A DNA stretch of 64,000 nt from Diphasiastrum complanatum (Eukaryota; Streptophyta; Lycopodiopsida; Lycopodiales; Lycopodiaceae): the NCBI GenBank assembly GCA_029204225.1, contig CM055097.1, positions 6,901,676 through 6,965,675 on the forward strand, written 5' to 3'. This document shows positions 51,451 to 62,054 of the stretch, piece by piece. Positions within the stretch are counted from its first letter, which is position 1. Every line of letters begins with the position of its first letter. Under the pieces are notes generated by a model. That model worked only from the letters and a program-made list of their open reading frames with translations. It searched no databases and was not told the origin of the DNA. The position numbers and the translations under genes were made by a program.

Positions 51451-51516
51451 AAGTATCGCATTTCGCTGCGTTCTTCATCGTTGCAAGAGCCAAGATATCC
51501 GTTGCTGAGAGTTATT
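51451..51516 (-). rRNA. 5.8S rRNA fragment (5' part)
   Basis: On the minus strand the sequence runs ATAACTCTCAGCAACGGATA, TCTTGGCTCTTGCAACGATG, AAGAACGCAGCGAAATGCGA, TACTTG, the conserved first 65 or so bases of plant 5.8S rRNA. The rest of the 5.8S gene (GTGTGAATTGCAG onwards) is absent, so it is a fragment and not a functional rRNA gene. The GCAACGATGAAGAACGC form (rather than GCATCGATGAAGAACGT) is usual outside angiosperms as I recall. Confidence 0.88.
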
Positions 51517-51561
51517 TCGGTTATGCATGTTCGGGACCGTCGTCCCGACTCGTCTCCCGAC

Positions 51562-51563
<2 letters not shown>
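51517..51563 (-). other. ITS1 3' end remnant
   Basis: The minus-strand sequence directly upstream of the 5.8S fragment (GTCGGGAGACGAGTCGGGAC, then GACGGTCCCGAACATGC) is GC-rich and contiguous, as expected for the end of ITS1. No known sequence is available to compare, so ITS identity rests on position. Confidence 0.6.
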
Positions 51564-51653
<90 letters not shown>

Positions 51654-51662
51654 GGGGGGGGG
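51564..51662. repeat. (GA)n plus poly-G tract
   Basis: (GA)n from 51564 to about 51643, then about 19 G. It separates the rRNA fragment from the truncated gypsy element. Read on the minus strand it is C-rich then (CT)n. Confidence 0.9.
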
Positions 51663-51699
51663 AACGGCGCCCGAGTATAGACTCAGTCATTGGAATTAA

Positions 51700-51900
51700 A
51701 ATATCAAAGGAAACACGATACAAATAATGACGCCATTTCTTAAGAGCATGGATGACAACAAGTAGCTCTTTTTCATGTACAGAGTAGCGTTGCTCATAAG
51801 AGCGCAAACGACGAGACTCATAAGCAATAACACACTCGGACTGACGGAGAAGAGCGCCTAAACCAATAGCACTAGCATCAGTCTCAACAATAAAACGCTA
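51700..51900 (-). pseudogene. Gypsy RNase H (truncated)
   Basis: RSYEQRYSVHEKELLVVIHALKKWRHYL is the E(R)Y...EKELLA.V.AL..WRHYL motif of Ty3/gypsy RNase H. Upstream YETDASAIGLGALL-type sequence runs toward 51.9 kb in another frame. It stops at about 51.70 kb. Confidence 0.8.
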
Positions 51901-52650
51901 ATCAAACTGGGAAAGACACATAACAGTTGCAGAAACAATGGCATGACGTAAAGCATCAAAAGCAGTTTGACACTCAAAAGTCCAAACAAAGGCACGAGAC
52001 TTCTTTAGTAATAAATGAAGCGGAGCAGCCACAGTGGCAAAATACTTAACAGGACGACAAAGATGGGTTGCCATACCTAAAAACATACGAACAAAATGAA
52101 CATCGGTTGGGATAGGTCGATTCTCAATAGCCTGAACTTTTCGAGGATCAAGACGAATATGTCCACCACAAATAAGAAAACCTAAAAATTCAATTTTAGC
52201 CACGACAAAAGAACATTTGGACAATTTGGTGAACAGTTGATGCTTAATAAGTAATTCAAACATAGAAGATAGATGTTTTACATGATCAGACAAAAAAGTA
52301 CTAAAAACAAGAATGTCATCAAAATAAACTAAGACACAAATACCTAAAAGAGGACGTAAAATATTATTCATAGCATTCTGAAATGTCGGTGGACCATTCT
52401 GAACACCAAATGGAAGAACACAAAATTCATACAAACCCAAATGAGTACGAAATGCAGTCTAATGCCCATCAGAAGGACGCATCCTAATTTGGTAGTATCC
52501 AAAACATAGGTCAATTTTAGAAAAGATGGAAGAAGTGCCAAGCTAATAAAAAAGGTCATCCATGTGAGGTATAGGATACTGATTATGGATAGTCAGCTTG
52601 TTTAAAGCACGATAGTCAATGCAAAGGCGTTTGGTTCCATCTTTTTTGGC
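51898..52650 (-). pseudogene. Gypsy reverse transcriptase
   Basis: [21 protein letters not shown], then after a frame change LYEFCVLPFGVQNGPPTFQNAMN, VYFDDILVFS (the catalytic YFDD of this class is present as YFDD) and FLGFLICGGHIRLDPRKVQAI, MFLGMATHLCRPVKYFATVAAPL. The order is typical for gypsy RT. A stop and frame change near 52.45-52.55 kb break it. Confidence 0.88.
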
Positions 52651-53451
52651 AACAAGGATGACATGAGCACCAAAAGGACTATGGCTAGGAACAATGAGGC
52701 CCTGACGTAAAAGGGAAGCAATTTGGAATTGGACCTTATCACGTTCATCTTTAGACATATGATATGGAGAACGAGAGGGTGGAGTAGCATCAGGAATAAG
52801 ATCAATATGGTAGGTGACATCTCGTAATGGTGGCAGAGACGTAGGTTCTGAAAAGACCACAGAATACCGATGTAATAAGTCAGAAATCACCTGAGGAAGA
52901 GGACCCATGGATGCAGCAGAAGGAGCAGCAACTGATGTACTCTGAATGATAAAAACGGCTGCACCTTGAGCCTTTGGCAGGCTACACATAAACTGCTTTC
53001 CGGTAACCAACTGATAGTCACCCTGAGAATCAATACCAGAAAGTAAATGATGCCAACCAGCATGTGTAAAAGACAATGTTAGTTGAGAAAGATCCACAAC
53101 AACAGTACCAAGGGATAAAAACCAATCTGCACCAAGAATAATGTCATAGCGCTCCAAAGGAATAATATAGAAATCTGCCTGTCCAGAGAAGTCACGAATG
53201 CTATAGTCCAAGCCCTGAAACATATGAGAGTTGATAAAAGTATGTGAGCTAGCAACCTCGACACTGAGAGACTGTGTAGCAGAAATAGTTGTAGCACGAA
53301 TCTTGGTGGAAATGTAACTGCTAATAAATGAGTGTGTACTGCTCGTATCCACCAAAGTAATATACTCTCGTCCCAAAATGCGAACACGTAATCGAATAGA
53401 ACGAGGACCAGGACGCCCAGTCCAAGTAGCATAAGCAAGCTGGCATGGCAA
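52543..53451 (-). pseudogene. Gypsy protease and RT N-terminal part
   Basis: 302-residue frame. Protease: [18 protein letters not shown], with the catalytic motif as DTSS instead of D(S/T)GA, so probably inactive, then [18 protein letters not shown] (LG.DWL). RT start: [73 protein letters not shown] with the finger motif. A near-complete open frame. Confidence 0.88.
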
Positions 53452-53589
53452 GCGGCAGAAGCAGGATCATCAGGAAGCGGGTCAGCTAGCTCATCAGCAG
53501 AATGTGGGTCAAGAGTATCAAGAATCTGGATATAAACATCAGAATCATCAGGAGTAAGAGTCTCATGGTAAAAAACAGTGGTAGGAGGA

Positions 53590-54429
53590 CCAAGAGACTA
53601 TCGACAATCACGGACGAGATGATCTGGACTCTTATAGTGATAACAGAGGTGCTTCTGCTGAATCTCAACGAACTCTGCGGCTGAATAACGACAAACAAAG
53701 GCAGGGCGAGGTGTAGAAGGGCGAGGGGGAACAGTAGTAGAAGAAGCCAAAGTAGGAGAAGTAGTGGAAAGAGGGCAAGAAAAACGAGAAGAAGTGGACA
53801 ACTCAGGATACTTATGTTGCAGGGTAGTAGTCAGGGAGATAGCATCTGAGAGAGTAGGAGGCCGAAAAGAGAAAACATCATATCGTAAGGAGCCTCTAAG
53901 ACCAGCAATAAAACGTGAAGTAAGCTATGTAGGATGAAGATCAGTAAAAAGGTAAGAAAGCTCAGTAAACTGATCAATATAAGCAGTCAAATGACTAGTA
54001 TGGCGAAGGCTACGAAAGAGGTCACGTTGGCGAACCAACCACTGTGGGTCAATCATAGCCATACGAAGATCATGCCGAAAAGTAGGCCATATATGTAATC
54101 CCTCACGAGTAGGCTCAGAGCGATAGACACGCCACCAAGTTTGAGCTCGACCATCTAAATGTAATGCAACCAACTGCACTTTCTGGGTTAGATGAACCAG
54201 AATAAGTAGTAAACTGGATGCGATCACGAAAATCACGAGCAAAATGAGGCTCAAAATTACCTGAAAAAGTAGAAGAAGAAAATCCTGGTGGTGCGGAGGG
54301 AAATCCAGGTGGTTGTACAGAAGACCCGAAAGGAGACCCATAAGAACTAGCACTATATGAAGGGAGACCAAACGTACTACCAAAAAAACCTCCTGAAGAT
54401 GGAGATGGAGATGGAGCAGGCGTACTCAA
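53590..54429 (-). pseudogene. Gypsy gag with zinc knuckle
   Basis: A Ser/Pro/Gly-rich start (TPAPSPSPSSGGFFGSTFGL), the LVALHLDGRAQTWWRVYRSE block of Retrotrans_gag (L.L.G.A..WW), LWPTFRHDLRMAMIDPQWL-type continuation with FRSLRHTSHLTAYIDQFTELSY, then near 53.6-53.65 kb CYHYKSPDHLVRDC, a knuckle (CX2Y in place of the second Cys). Two frame changes; the altered knuckle suggests decay. Confidence 0.82.
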
Positions 54430-54640
54430 AATAGGAAATAAAGGTGCTTTACCAGGACGATGAAGAATGTCTGGGGGGTGGTATCCCCTTGTGGTAGGAT
54501 AGTCTCAAGGCTAGAAAGAATATGATCAATACGACTCTCAAGATGATCCATGCAGGAATCAATATGTGTAAAACGATCATCTAAAGAGCTCTATGGAGGG
54601 TCTTCTGATGAAAAAATCGTCATAGAGACTAAGGAAGAGA

Positions 54641-55084
54641 CAAAAACCTGAGGGAGAGGACGTTTGTCGTCACCCCAACTTAGTCTAACTTCCGAAATCA
54701 CCAAAAATGGCACGTAAAGAATCAGTCAAGATGGATAATAATCAGAAAATGAGGGACTGAGAAAGTAGAAGGTTTCTAACAAAATGGAAAAATGGAAAGA
54801 GGAGAGTGTGAGGCAACAAATATGAACATGAATAGGAGGCTGGAAAGAGCAGTATATGGGCAGAAAAGACAACAAGTAGGTGCAAAAAGAGCGCAAGCAA
54901 TACTTGGGTGGGTGCTAATCCGTCATTCACTCGGTAGTGCCAACAAAGAGAGGTAAAAGCTGAAGATAATAGGGCACTGGACAACAACTACCAAGATCCA
55001 CAATATGCTGAAGAATAGGCTGAAAAAAGGTGCTGAAGTAAGGTGCCGAACAGCCCCCAATCAATAGCCGAAACGGACAACAAG
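54641..55084. other. Flank between gypsy element and telomere-like tract
   Basis: Non-coding; probably 5' leader/LTR remnant of the gypsy element. No second LTR for comparison in the window. Confidence 0.4.
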
Positions 55085-58000
55085 TCGGTGGACTTTAACC
55101 CTTAGCCCTAAATCCTAAATCCTAAACCCTTAATCCTTGGTCCTTCGACCTTAACTATTAGCCCTCGGCTCTAGATCCTAAATCCTAAACTCTTAATCCT
55201 AACCCTAAACCCTAAACCCTTGGCACTTAAAACTAAATTCTAAATCCTAAACACTAAATCCTAAACCCTAAGCGCTTCCCTTGGCCCTTAGCCTTTGGTC
55301 ATTTGTCCTTCGCCATTGGCCATTCGTCCTTCATCCTTAGCCCTTGGTCCTTGGCCCTAAACCCTAAGCCCTAAACCCTAAATCCTAAATCCTAAAACCT
55401 AAGCCGTAAGCCCTAGACCCTAGACCCTAAGCCCTTAGTTGTAAACCCTAAATTCTAACCCTAATCTCTAAGCCCTAAAATCCTAATCTTTAGCCTTAAA
55501 ATACTAACCCTAATCTCCAGGCCCTAAACCCTAAATTCTATACCCTAAGCCCTGGACCCTAGACCCCAAATCCTAACTCCTTAGTTCTAAATCTTTGTCC
55601 TTTAATCTTTTGCCCTTAGCCCTTAACCCTTGGCCTTCCGTCCTTTCGTACGGGCCCTTGGCCTTTCGCCATTGGCCCTTAGTGCTTCGCCATTGGCCCT
55701 TAGTGCTTCGCCCTTGGCCCTTAGTGCTTCACCCTTGGCCCTTAACCTTTAACCCTTGGCCTTTAATCCTTAGCCCTAAATCCTAAACCCTAAACCTTCA
55801 ACCCTTGGCCTTTAACCCTTAATTCTAAACCATTAACCCTAAATCCTAAACCTAACCTAAACCCTAAACCCTTGGCACTTAACCCTAAACTTTAAATCCT
55901 TAACACTAAATCCTAAACCCTAAGCACTTAGCCCTAAATCCTAAACCCTTAACCTTAAGCCTTTAGACCTAAGCCCTAAATCCTAAGCCCTAAACTCTAA
56001 TTCCCTTAGTACTAAACCCTAAGCCTTTAAACCTAAACCCTCAATCTTAAATCCTAAAATCTAAATCCTAAACCCTAAACTCTAAACCATTGGCCCTTAA
56101 CCCTAAGCCCTTAGCCCTAAACTCTAGACCCTAAACTCAAAATCCTAAACTCAAAATCCAAAACTCTAAGCCCTAAGCCCTTAGCCGTAAATCCTAAATT
56201 CTAAACCCTAAATCCTAGGCCCTAAATCATAAACCCTAATCTCTATGCCCTAAAATCTACATCCTAAATCAAAAACCATAAATCCTTGGTCCTTAACTCT
56301 AAATACTAAACCCTAGCTAATAAACCCTAAATCCTAAACCCGAAATCCTAGACCCTAAACCCTTGGCCCTTAACCATGAACCCTAAACACTAAAGCCTTA
56401 ACCCTAAGCCCTAAGCCTTAAACACTATACCCTAAGCCCTAAGCCCTAAGCCCTATACCCTAAGCCCTAAGCCCTAAACCCTATACCCTAAGCCCTAAGC
56501 CCTAAGCCCTAAGCCCTTAGCCCTAAACCCTAAATTCTAAATCCTAAACCCTAAACCCTAAGCCCTAAGCCCTAAGCCCCAGATCTTAAACCCTAAACCC
56601 TAAATCCTTGTCCCTTAGTTGTAAACCCTAAGTGCTAAAAACCCTAAGCCCTTAGCCCTAAATCCTAAACCTTAAATCCTAAACCCTAAATCCTATCCTT
56701 AAACCTTAGCCCTAATTCCTAAGCCCTAAACCCTTGATCCTTGGTCCTTCGACCTTAACTCTTAGCCCTTGGCCCTTAACCCTAAATCCTAAACCCTTGT
56801 CCCTTAGTTGTAAACCCTAAGCCTTAAGCCCTTAGCCCTTAATCCTAAACCTTAAATCCTAAACCCTGAGTCCTAAATCCTTAAACCTTAGTCCTAAATC
56901 CTAAACCCTAAACCCTTGATCCTTGCTCCTTAGACCTTAACTCTTAGCCCTTGGCCCTTAACCCTAAACCCTAAACTCCAAATCCTAAACCCTAACTTGA
57001 AAACCTAAATCCTTGGCACTTAACCCTAAACTATAAATCCTAAACCCTAAGCACTTAGCCCTAGACCCTAATCTCTTAACCCTAAGCCTTTAGACCTAAG
57101 CCCTAAACTTTAAACCCTAAATCCTAAACTCTGTGCCCTAAACCGTAAGCCCTTAGACCTAAACCCTTAGCCTTTAAACCTAAACCCTAAATATTAAACC
57201 CTAAAATCTAAACCCTAAACCATTGGCCTTTAACCCTAAGCCCTTAGCCCTAAACTCTAAACTTCTAAACTCGAAATTCAAAACTCTAAGCCCTTAGCCC
57301 TAAATCCTAATTCTAAACCCTAAATCCTACGCCCTAAACCATAAACCCTAATCTCTAAGCCCTAAAATCTACATCCTAAACCCAAAACCATAAACCCTTG
57401 GTCCATAACCCTGAACACTAAACCCTAAATCATAAACCCTAAACCCTTAACCCTTGGCCCTTCACTAAAGCCTTAAACCTAAGCCCTAAGCCCTAAGCCC
57501 TAGGCCCTAGACCCTAGACCCTAGACCCTAAATCCTAAGCCCTTAGCCCTAAATCCTAAATCCTAAACCCTAAGCCCTAAGCCCTAAATCTTAAACCCTA
57601 AAGCCCAAACCCTTGCCCCTTAGTTGTAAACTCTAAGCGCTAAACGCTAAACCCTAAGCCCTAAGCCCTTAGCCCTAAATCCTAAACCTTAAATCCTAAA
57701 CCCTAAATCCTAAACCCTATATCCTAAATCTTTAAACCTTAGCCCTTATTCCTGAACCCTTCTCCCTTGGCCCTGAGCCTTTGGTCATTTGTCTTTCGCC
57801 ATTGGCCATTCGCCCTTCATCCTTAGCCCTTGGTCCTTGGCCCTAAACCCTAAGCCCTAAGCCCTAAATCTTAAACTCTAATCCTAAAGCCTTGCTCCTT
57901 AACTGTAAACCCTAAGTCCTAAGCCCTAAACCCTAAGCTCTTAGCCCTTAATCCTAAACCTTCCTAAATTCTAAATCCTAAATTCTTAAACCTTAGCCCT

Positions 58001-58205
58001 AAACCCTTCTCCCTTGGCCCTTAGCCTTTGGTCATTTGTCCTTCGCCATTGGCCATTCACCCTTCATCCTTAGCCCTTGGTCCTTGGCCCTTGTTCCTTA
58101 GCCTTTGGTCGTTAGCCCTAACCCTTCTCTCTTGGACTTTAACTCTTAGCCCTTGGCTTGTCTCTTTACCCTTAATCTTTGGTCCTTACTTGTTGGCCCT
58201 TAGCA
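55085..58205. repeat. Degenerate telomere-like heptamer tract (interstitial)
   Basis: About 3.1 kb of CCCTAAA-type heptamers with many variants (TCCTAAA, CCCTAAG, CCCTTAG, CCCTTGG, CCTTAAA). The 7-bp spacing is kept over long stretches, densest at 56.4-56.6 kb (CCCTAAGCCCTAAGCCC and CCCTAAACCCTATA). CCCTTGGCCC/CCTTCGCC variants dominate the two ends (55.6-55.75 and 57.75-58.2 kb). CCCTAAA is the plant telomere C-strand, so this is read as an old interstitial telomere-like array. The open frames across it are low-complexity artefacts. Confidence 0.9.
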
Positions 58206-58233
58206 TATAATGTATGTGTGTGTGGGCGTGCGC

Positions 58234-58235
<2 letters not shown>

Positions 58236-58315
<80 letters not shown>
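58236..58315. repeat. (GA)n microsatellite
   Basis: About 80 bp of GA following GTGTGTGTGGGCGTGCGCGC. No LINE 3' motif follows on its right. Confidence 0.9.
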
Positions 58316-58319
<4 letters not shown>

Positions 58320-58735
58320 TCAATGGGGGAGAGAGAAATCTTTTGTACATATATACGAGAGATATATATGAGAAGATGCACCCTCCCCATACAAAAAAAG
58401 TCTTACAATAAAAAAAGTATGTCAAAATAGGATGTATAGGTGCACACCCCATACATCCCCTCACCTCATGCATATGCATGGGGTGTACAATTAAACCATT
58501 GTATATATTATAATATCTATGTTAAAGGTGTGCGGGAGGTGTCCACCCGCCGTGATGAGTGGAGCCTCACATATTAAAAAAAATTGATTTTTTTTTCAAA
58601 TTTTTTTTTTGTTTTGTTTTGTTTTGTTTTTTTTTTTTTCGGGAGGTTCCATCTGCCGTGGCGGATGGAACATGGAGCTGCCAAATCCAAAAAATAGTCC
58701 AAAAGTATTAATAAAGTCCAAAATTAATTGAGACA
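58316..58735. other. Intergenic, poly-T and T-rich
   Basis: No gene. Contains T/GTTTT-rich stretches at 58.56-58.64 kb and a GCCGTGGCGGATGGAAC/CCGCCGTGATGAGTGGAGCC pair of similar phrases. Confidence 0.5.
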
Positions 58736-59210
58736 ATGTTAAGTGCCTAAGGAGTGTTAAGATACATCTCAACTACAAGGAATTTTGGCATTATCTATCA
58801 AGGGACTAACTTGTGTTTGAGAGCATATCCGGACTCAGATTTTGCAGGTGATAAGATGGATAGAAAATCCAAAAGTTGTTTTGCTACATTCTTATGTGGA
58901 GCAGTTATATCTCGGCTTTCAAAAAAGCAAGATACCATCTCTCTATCGTCAACTGAATCCGAGTATAAGGCATTGACAACCACCACCAATGAGATCCTAT
59001 GGCTCAAGAGACTTTTGGAGGAGCTTCATGTGATCAAGGCCGAGGAGATTCCATGAATTTATTGTGATAATCAAGCATAACAACAACTTTCCACCAATCC
59101 TATCTTCCATGCTCGAACCAAGCATATCAAGATTGCACACCATTTTGTAAGGGAGAAGGTGCAAGCTAAGGAGATCAAGATCGATCATGTGTCATCATGC
59201 GAATGTGTTA
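58736..59210 (+). pseudogene. Copia RNase H fragment
   Basis: Plus-strand LRYISTTRNFGIIYQG, YPDSDFAGDKMDRKSKSCFAT (DSDFAGD), SLSSTESEYKALTTTTNEILWLKRLL (STEAEY..L.....E..WL..L), and after two in-frame stops NPIFHARTKHIKIAHHFVREKV. Canonical copia RNase H signature. It is the only copia piece on the plus strand in this half of the window and has no RT upstream. Confidence 0.87.
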
Positions 59211-60329
59211 CCCAAATTATCGTAATTCAAACATGCATGAGTCTAAACACTCAATACAATGCATGCAATGACCAACTGGATGATTCCAGTTAGTACAATG
59301 CCTATTCCGACCATGCATCAATTCTGCATGAGTTTCATGCAAAGATTTTCTACATGAAAACTGCCATAACTTCAAACACTCATCACTTTGTCATCCGAAC
59401 ACCATTTTAGGTGTTGTAAGTTAAAATGTAGTATAGAGAGAGGACATGCGATTATGATATTGATTGCCCCTTCACCTATAGCCATACTATCCACATAAGC
59501 AAGGCACACTTCTAGTATGAAGAGAGGCTTGAAAATCAATTTATGAGCTTGCATAGCCTCAGGAAGGCATTGTCAACAATCTTTCAGAAATTTTTACAGA
59601 TTAATGAAGCTCTGAATTAGATCTTTGGGTAATGTTATGTCTAGACAAGAGAAAATCAATTTCCAAAGCACGTTTTAGTCAGTTTCATGTCAAGACTCAG
59701 GGACTTGATAACTTAGTAAGGAACTTAAAACAATTTTGAAAACAACAAACATACTTTTTATAAACAATCAATTCGAGTGGTCAAGGCTTTGAACTGTCTA
59801 AAATGTATAAAAATAAATTTAAAAGACCTGTTTTTGGACTTCGCCTCGTAAGTTCGACTACCTCATGCTTCTTTGTCTATTCTTAGAACAATCACAAAGA
59901 AGATAAATGCAAGCTTCACACTTATTTTGGTTCCACCTATCAAAAACTTGGAATTTTGATCTAGAAACCATGTTTCTAGCCCCAAAATCACCATTTTCCA
60001 CAAGTTTCGACAACTTTCAATTTCATGAAACCCCATACAAAGCCTCTAGCACTAAAAATGGCCGTGTTCAAATGTCTAAAGTATTGGTACATTGATGTTG
60101 TTTAGTTAATTGTGTTGTCTAATACAACGGAATAATAATTATCAAGAAATCTTATAATGTCATATCTCTTTATTTGAACTCAATAATAAGCTCGTATTTA
60201 ACAATTTTAGATATACAAGTCCAAACTTGTCTTCTAAAGACGAGAGTTGTATCATAAGAAATTGAAGTTTCTATGGCTTGTACCAAACTTTGTTATTGTC
60301 TATTTAAGTTTTAAATGTATGTATTTGAG
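59211..60329. other. Intergenic, no gene recognised
   Basis: AT-rich sequence without recognised coding on either strand. Confidence 0.5.
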
Positions 60330-60556
60330 TTATTATTGTGGTATTATGTCATGAAGGCCTTGCCATAATGCTGAAATTGTTCGAATTAACCCTAAAAAAA
60401 CCATCATCACAATCCATAAAACATTTGCTTGTAAACGAACAACCATCAAAATTTTACTAAGCTATTCTTCTACATTATTTTAATCTTCACAAAAAGTTAA
60501 AATATGACAATATGACATGGCAAGGCCTTTGTCATACAATACCACATCATTATTGT
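60330..60556. repeat. MITE-like inverted repeat
   Basis: Left arm GTGGTATTATGTCATGAAGG, CCTTGCCAT (60339-60367) pairs with right arm ATGGCAAGGCCTTTGTCATA, CAATACCAC (60517-60546), roughly 30 bp with a few mismatches and a loop of about 150 bp. Both sides are flanked by (TT)ATTATTG-like sequence, compatible with a short A/T-rich target duplication. Confidence 0.65.
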
Positions 60557-60814
60557 TTTTACTTACCAAGGTAATTTGCAAAGGAGGGTGCTCCATGCAC
60601 ACTCTCAAATGCCAGGTAAATAGAACATAGGGTTGAATGCCTTACATCTAAAAGGCATGACGATGGCGAAATTGGCTATTCAGCCGAAATTAACATGTCT
60701 TCATTGTATGATGGTGTCCATAACCCATTTAAATTTCTTCTAGAAGCCTCACCAATTCATGTGGTGGCTTTGTCCCACAACCAAAAGTGCACATCTCTTA
60801 TAACTATTACTGTC

Positions 60815-60829
60815 TGAGAGAGAGAGAGA

Positions 60830-60885
<56 letters not shown>

Positions 60886-60935
60886 GTGAGTGAGTGTGTG
60901 CGTGCGTGTGCGCGCGGGCGCGTGTGTGCGCATTT
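60815..60935. repeat. (GA)n(GAGT)n(GT/CG)n compound microsatellite
   Basis: (GA)n with one GGG break to about 60881, then TGAGTGAGTGAG, then alternating GTGCGTGCGTGTGCGCGCGG purine-pyrimidine sequence to about 60932. Confidence 0.88.
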
Positions 60936-61346
60936 TAGAATGTGAAGGCTTTGGGATCTCAGCCCTAATCACTCACTTGTGCTAGATTTGAGCAAATCAA
61001 TATTGGCCACGTGGTGAATATTTGTTTGGCTCACACATGAAGCCAACATCCACAATAGCCTTGATGATATGGCCAGGCCCAAACTTCTCACATCTGTGGT
61101 CAAGGTGTGTTTGAAGTTGGATGGTACGGCCACCCCAAAGATCTTGCACACACACATATCTATTGGGCCATTAGTGTCTGGCATGCATGGTCGGGGCCTA
61201 TGAGAACCTCAACAACACGGCCAAGCCAAATCTCTCGCATGCGTGGTAACTATATGATGTCGACGGTATGGCTAAATGCTAGTTCGTATGCCAAGCACCT
61301 CTCTTGGGCCTAACATGCATGTAGTCTAAAACCAAAGCCTGTATAC

Positions 61347-61349
<3 letters not shown>

Positions 61350-61377
<28 letters not shown>
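61350..61377 (+). promoter_or_regulatory. (TC)n tract with adjacent TATATATA, putative core promoter
   Basis: (TC)n 61350-61377 followed directly by ATTATATATATGTATACATG. TC-rich tracts next to TA-rich boxes are common at plant core promoters. It lies about 0.5 kb upstream of the start codon at 61869. Promoter role is inferred. Confidence 0.45.
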
Positions 61378-61468
61378 ATTATATATATGTATACATGTAT
61401 TTTATTCCTTCTTTCCTTCATCCAAATATTTCTCTTTCTTGTTTCTCTTCTCTTTATTATCAATCCTG

Positions 61469-61471
<3 letters not shown>

Positions 61472-61516
<45 letters not shown>
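61472..61516 (+). repeat. (TC)n in likely 5'UTR
   Basis: 45 bp of TC repeat about 350 bp before the start codon. Plausibly in the 5'UTR or just before the transcript start. Confidence 0.75.
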
Positions 61517-61517
<1 letters not shown>

Positions 61518-61604
61518 GTTTTTTCACTAAATAGCGTAAGAAAGGTATTTGCTTCGATCCGATTATCGACATCTCTAATCTATTCCGCCGTAGCCAGTAG
61601 CTTT

Positions 61605-61812
61605 TCAGTTTTCTTTAGCGTCAATAAGTTGCGAACAGAGCTGATATTGAACTAGAGCATTAAGTTGGCTTTGTTTTGTTTTGTTTTGTTTTGGTTGGAT
61701 AAGTAAGGGAATTTTCTTTAGGATCAATAAGTTGCGAACAGAGTTGATGTTGAACAAGAGCATTGGTTTGGCTCTGTTTTGTTTTGATTTGTTTTGGTTG
61801 GATAAGTAAAGG
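61605..61812 (+). repeat. Tandem duplication (about 105 bp) in 5' leader
   Basis: TTTTCTTTAG(CG/GA)TCAATAAGTTGCGAACAGAG occurs near 61611 and again near 61716, followed in both by TTGA(A)CTAGAGCATT/TTGAACAAGAGCATT and GTTTTGTTTTG..TTTGGTTGGATAAGTAA. The second copy ends about 60 bp before the coding start. Confidence 0.85.
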
Positions 61813-61868
61813 AGGGGTAGTTTTCTGATTGGTAAAGCTTCTGCCGTGTGTTGGGCTAGGGTTTGGAG

Positions 61869-62054
61869 ATGGGAGGGGGAGGAGGGCATGCTGTTGGTAG
61901 CCAGGGACCTTACCCTGGATACCCTACGGAGGTATGGAGTCCTAGTGGTGGCTGGTATTGCAACCCTAGGTATTGGCGCCGTAACACTGCCATTGCGTTT
62001 GCTGGAATTTTCCTCGTTTGTATCCCCATTGCAATCAAATCTGCACAATTGGAG
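61869..62054 (+). CDS. Small membrane protein, complex I accessory-like, first exon
   Basis: From the ATG at 61869 (the upstream codon is a non-ATG) to a donor GAG|GTATGT at 62054, 62 residues in phase 0: Gly-rich start MGGGGGHAVG, PYPGYPTEVWSPSGGWYCNP, basic YWRRNT, a single hydrophobic segment AIAFAGIFLVCIPIAI, then KSAQLE. From memory this matches the small plant mitochondrial inner-membrane proteins of the At4g00585 type (respiratory complex I accessory subunit), where a second exon encodes about 20-25 more residues. That exon was not found before the window end. Identity is moderately sure; function is by family. Confidence 0.7.

Larger units (their letters stand above)
51700..54640 (-). 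mobile_element. Ty3/gypsy element, integrase and 3' end missing
   Basis: Minus-strand gag (about 54.6-53.6 kb), protease (53.45 kb), RT (52.9-51.9 kb), RNase H (51.8-51.7 kb). Coding ends within RNase H next to poly-G/(GA)n, and integrase and 3' LTR are absent. Several frame changes; the primer site and 5' LTR were not identified, although 54.65-55.08 kb may be the LTR remnant. Confidence 0.87.

Noticed and set aside
55595-55786. WPLVL/HWPLV repeat protein in the telomere-like tract
   Set aside because: Low-complexity reading of CCCTTGGCC units; the same happens at 58.03 kb. No coding features.
55085-58205. CRISPR-like or true telomere end
   Set aside because: Units are adjacent 7-mers without spacers, are strongly degenerate, and have ordinary sequence on both sides, so it is neither a CRISPR array nor an active chromosome end.
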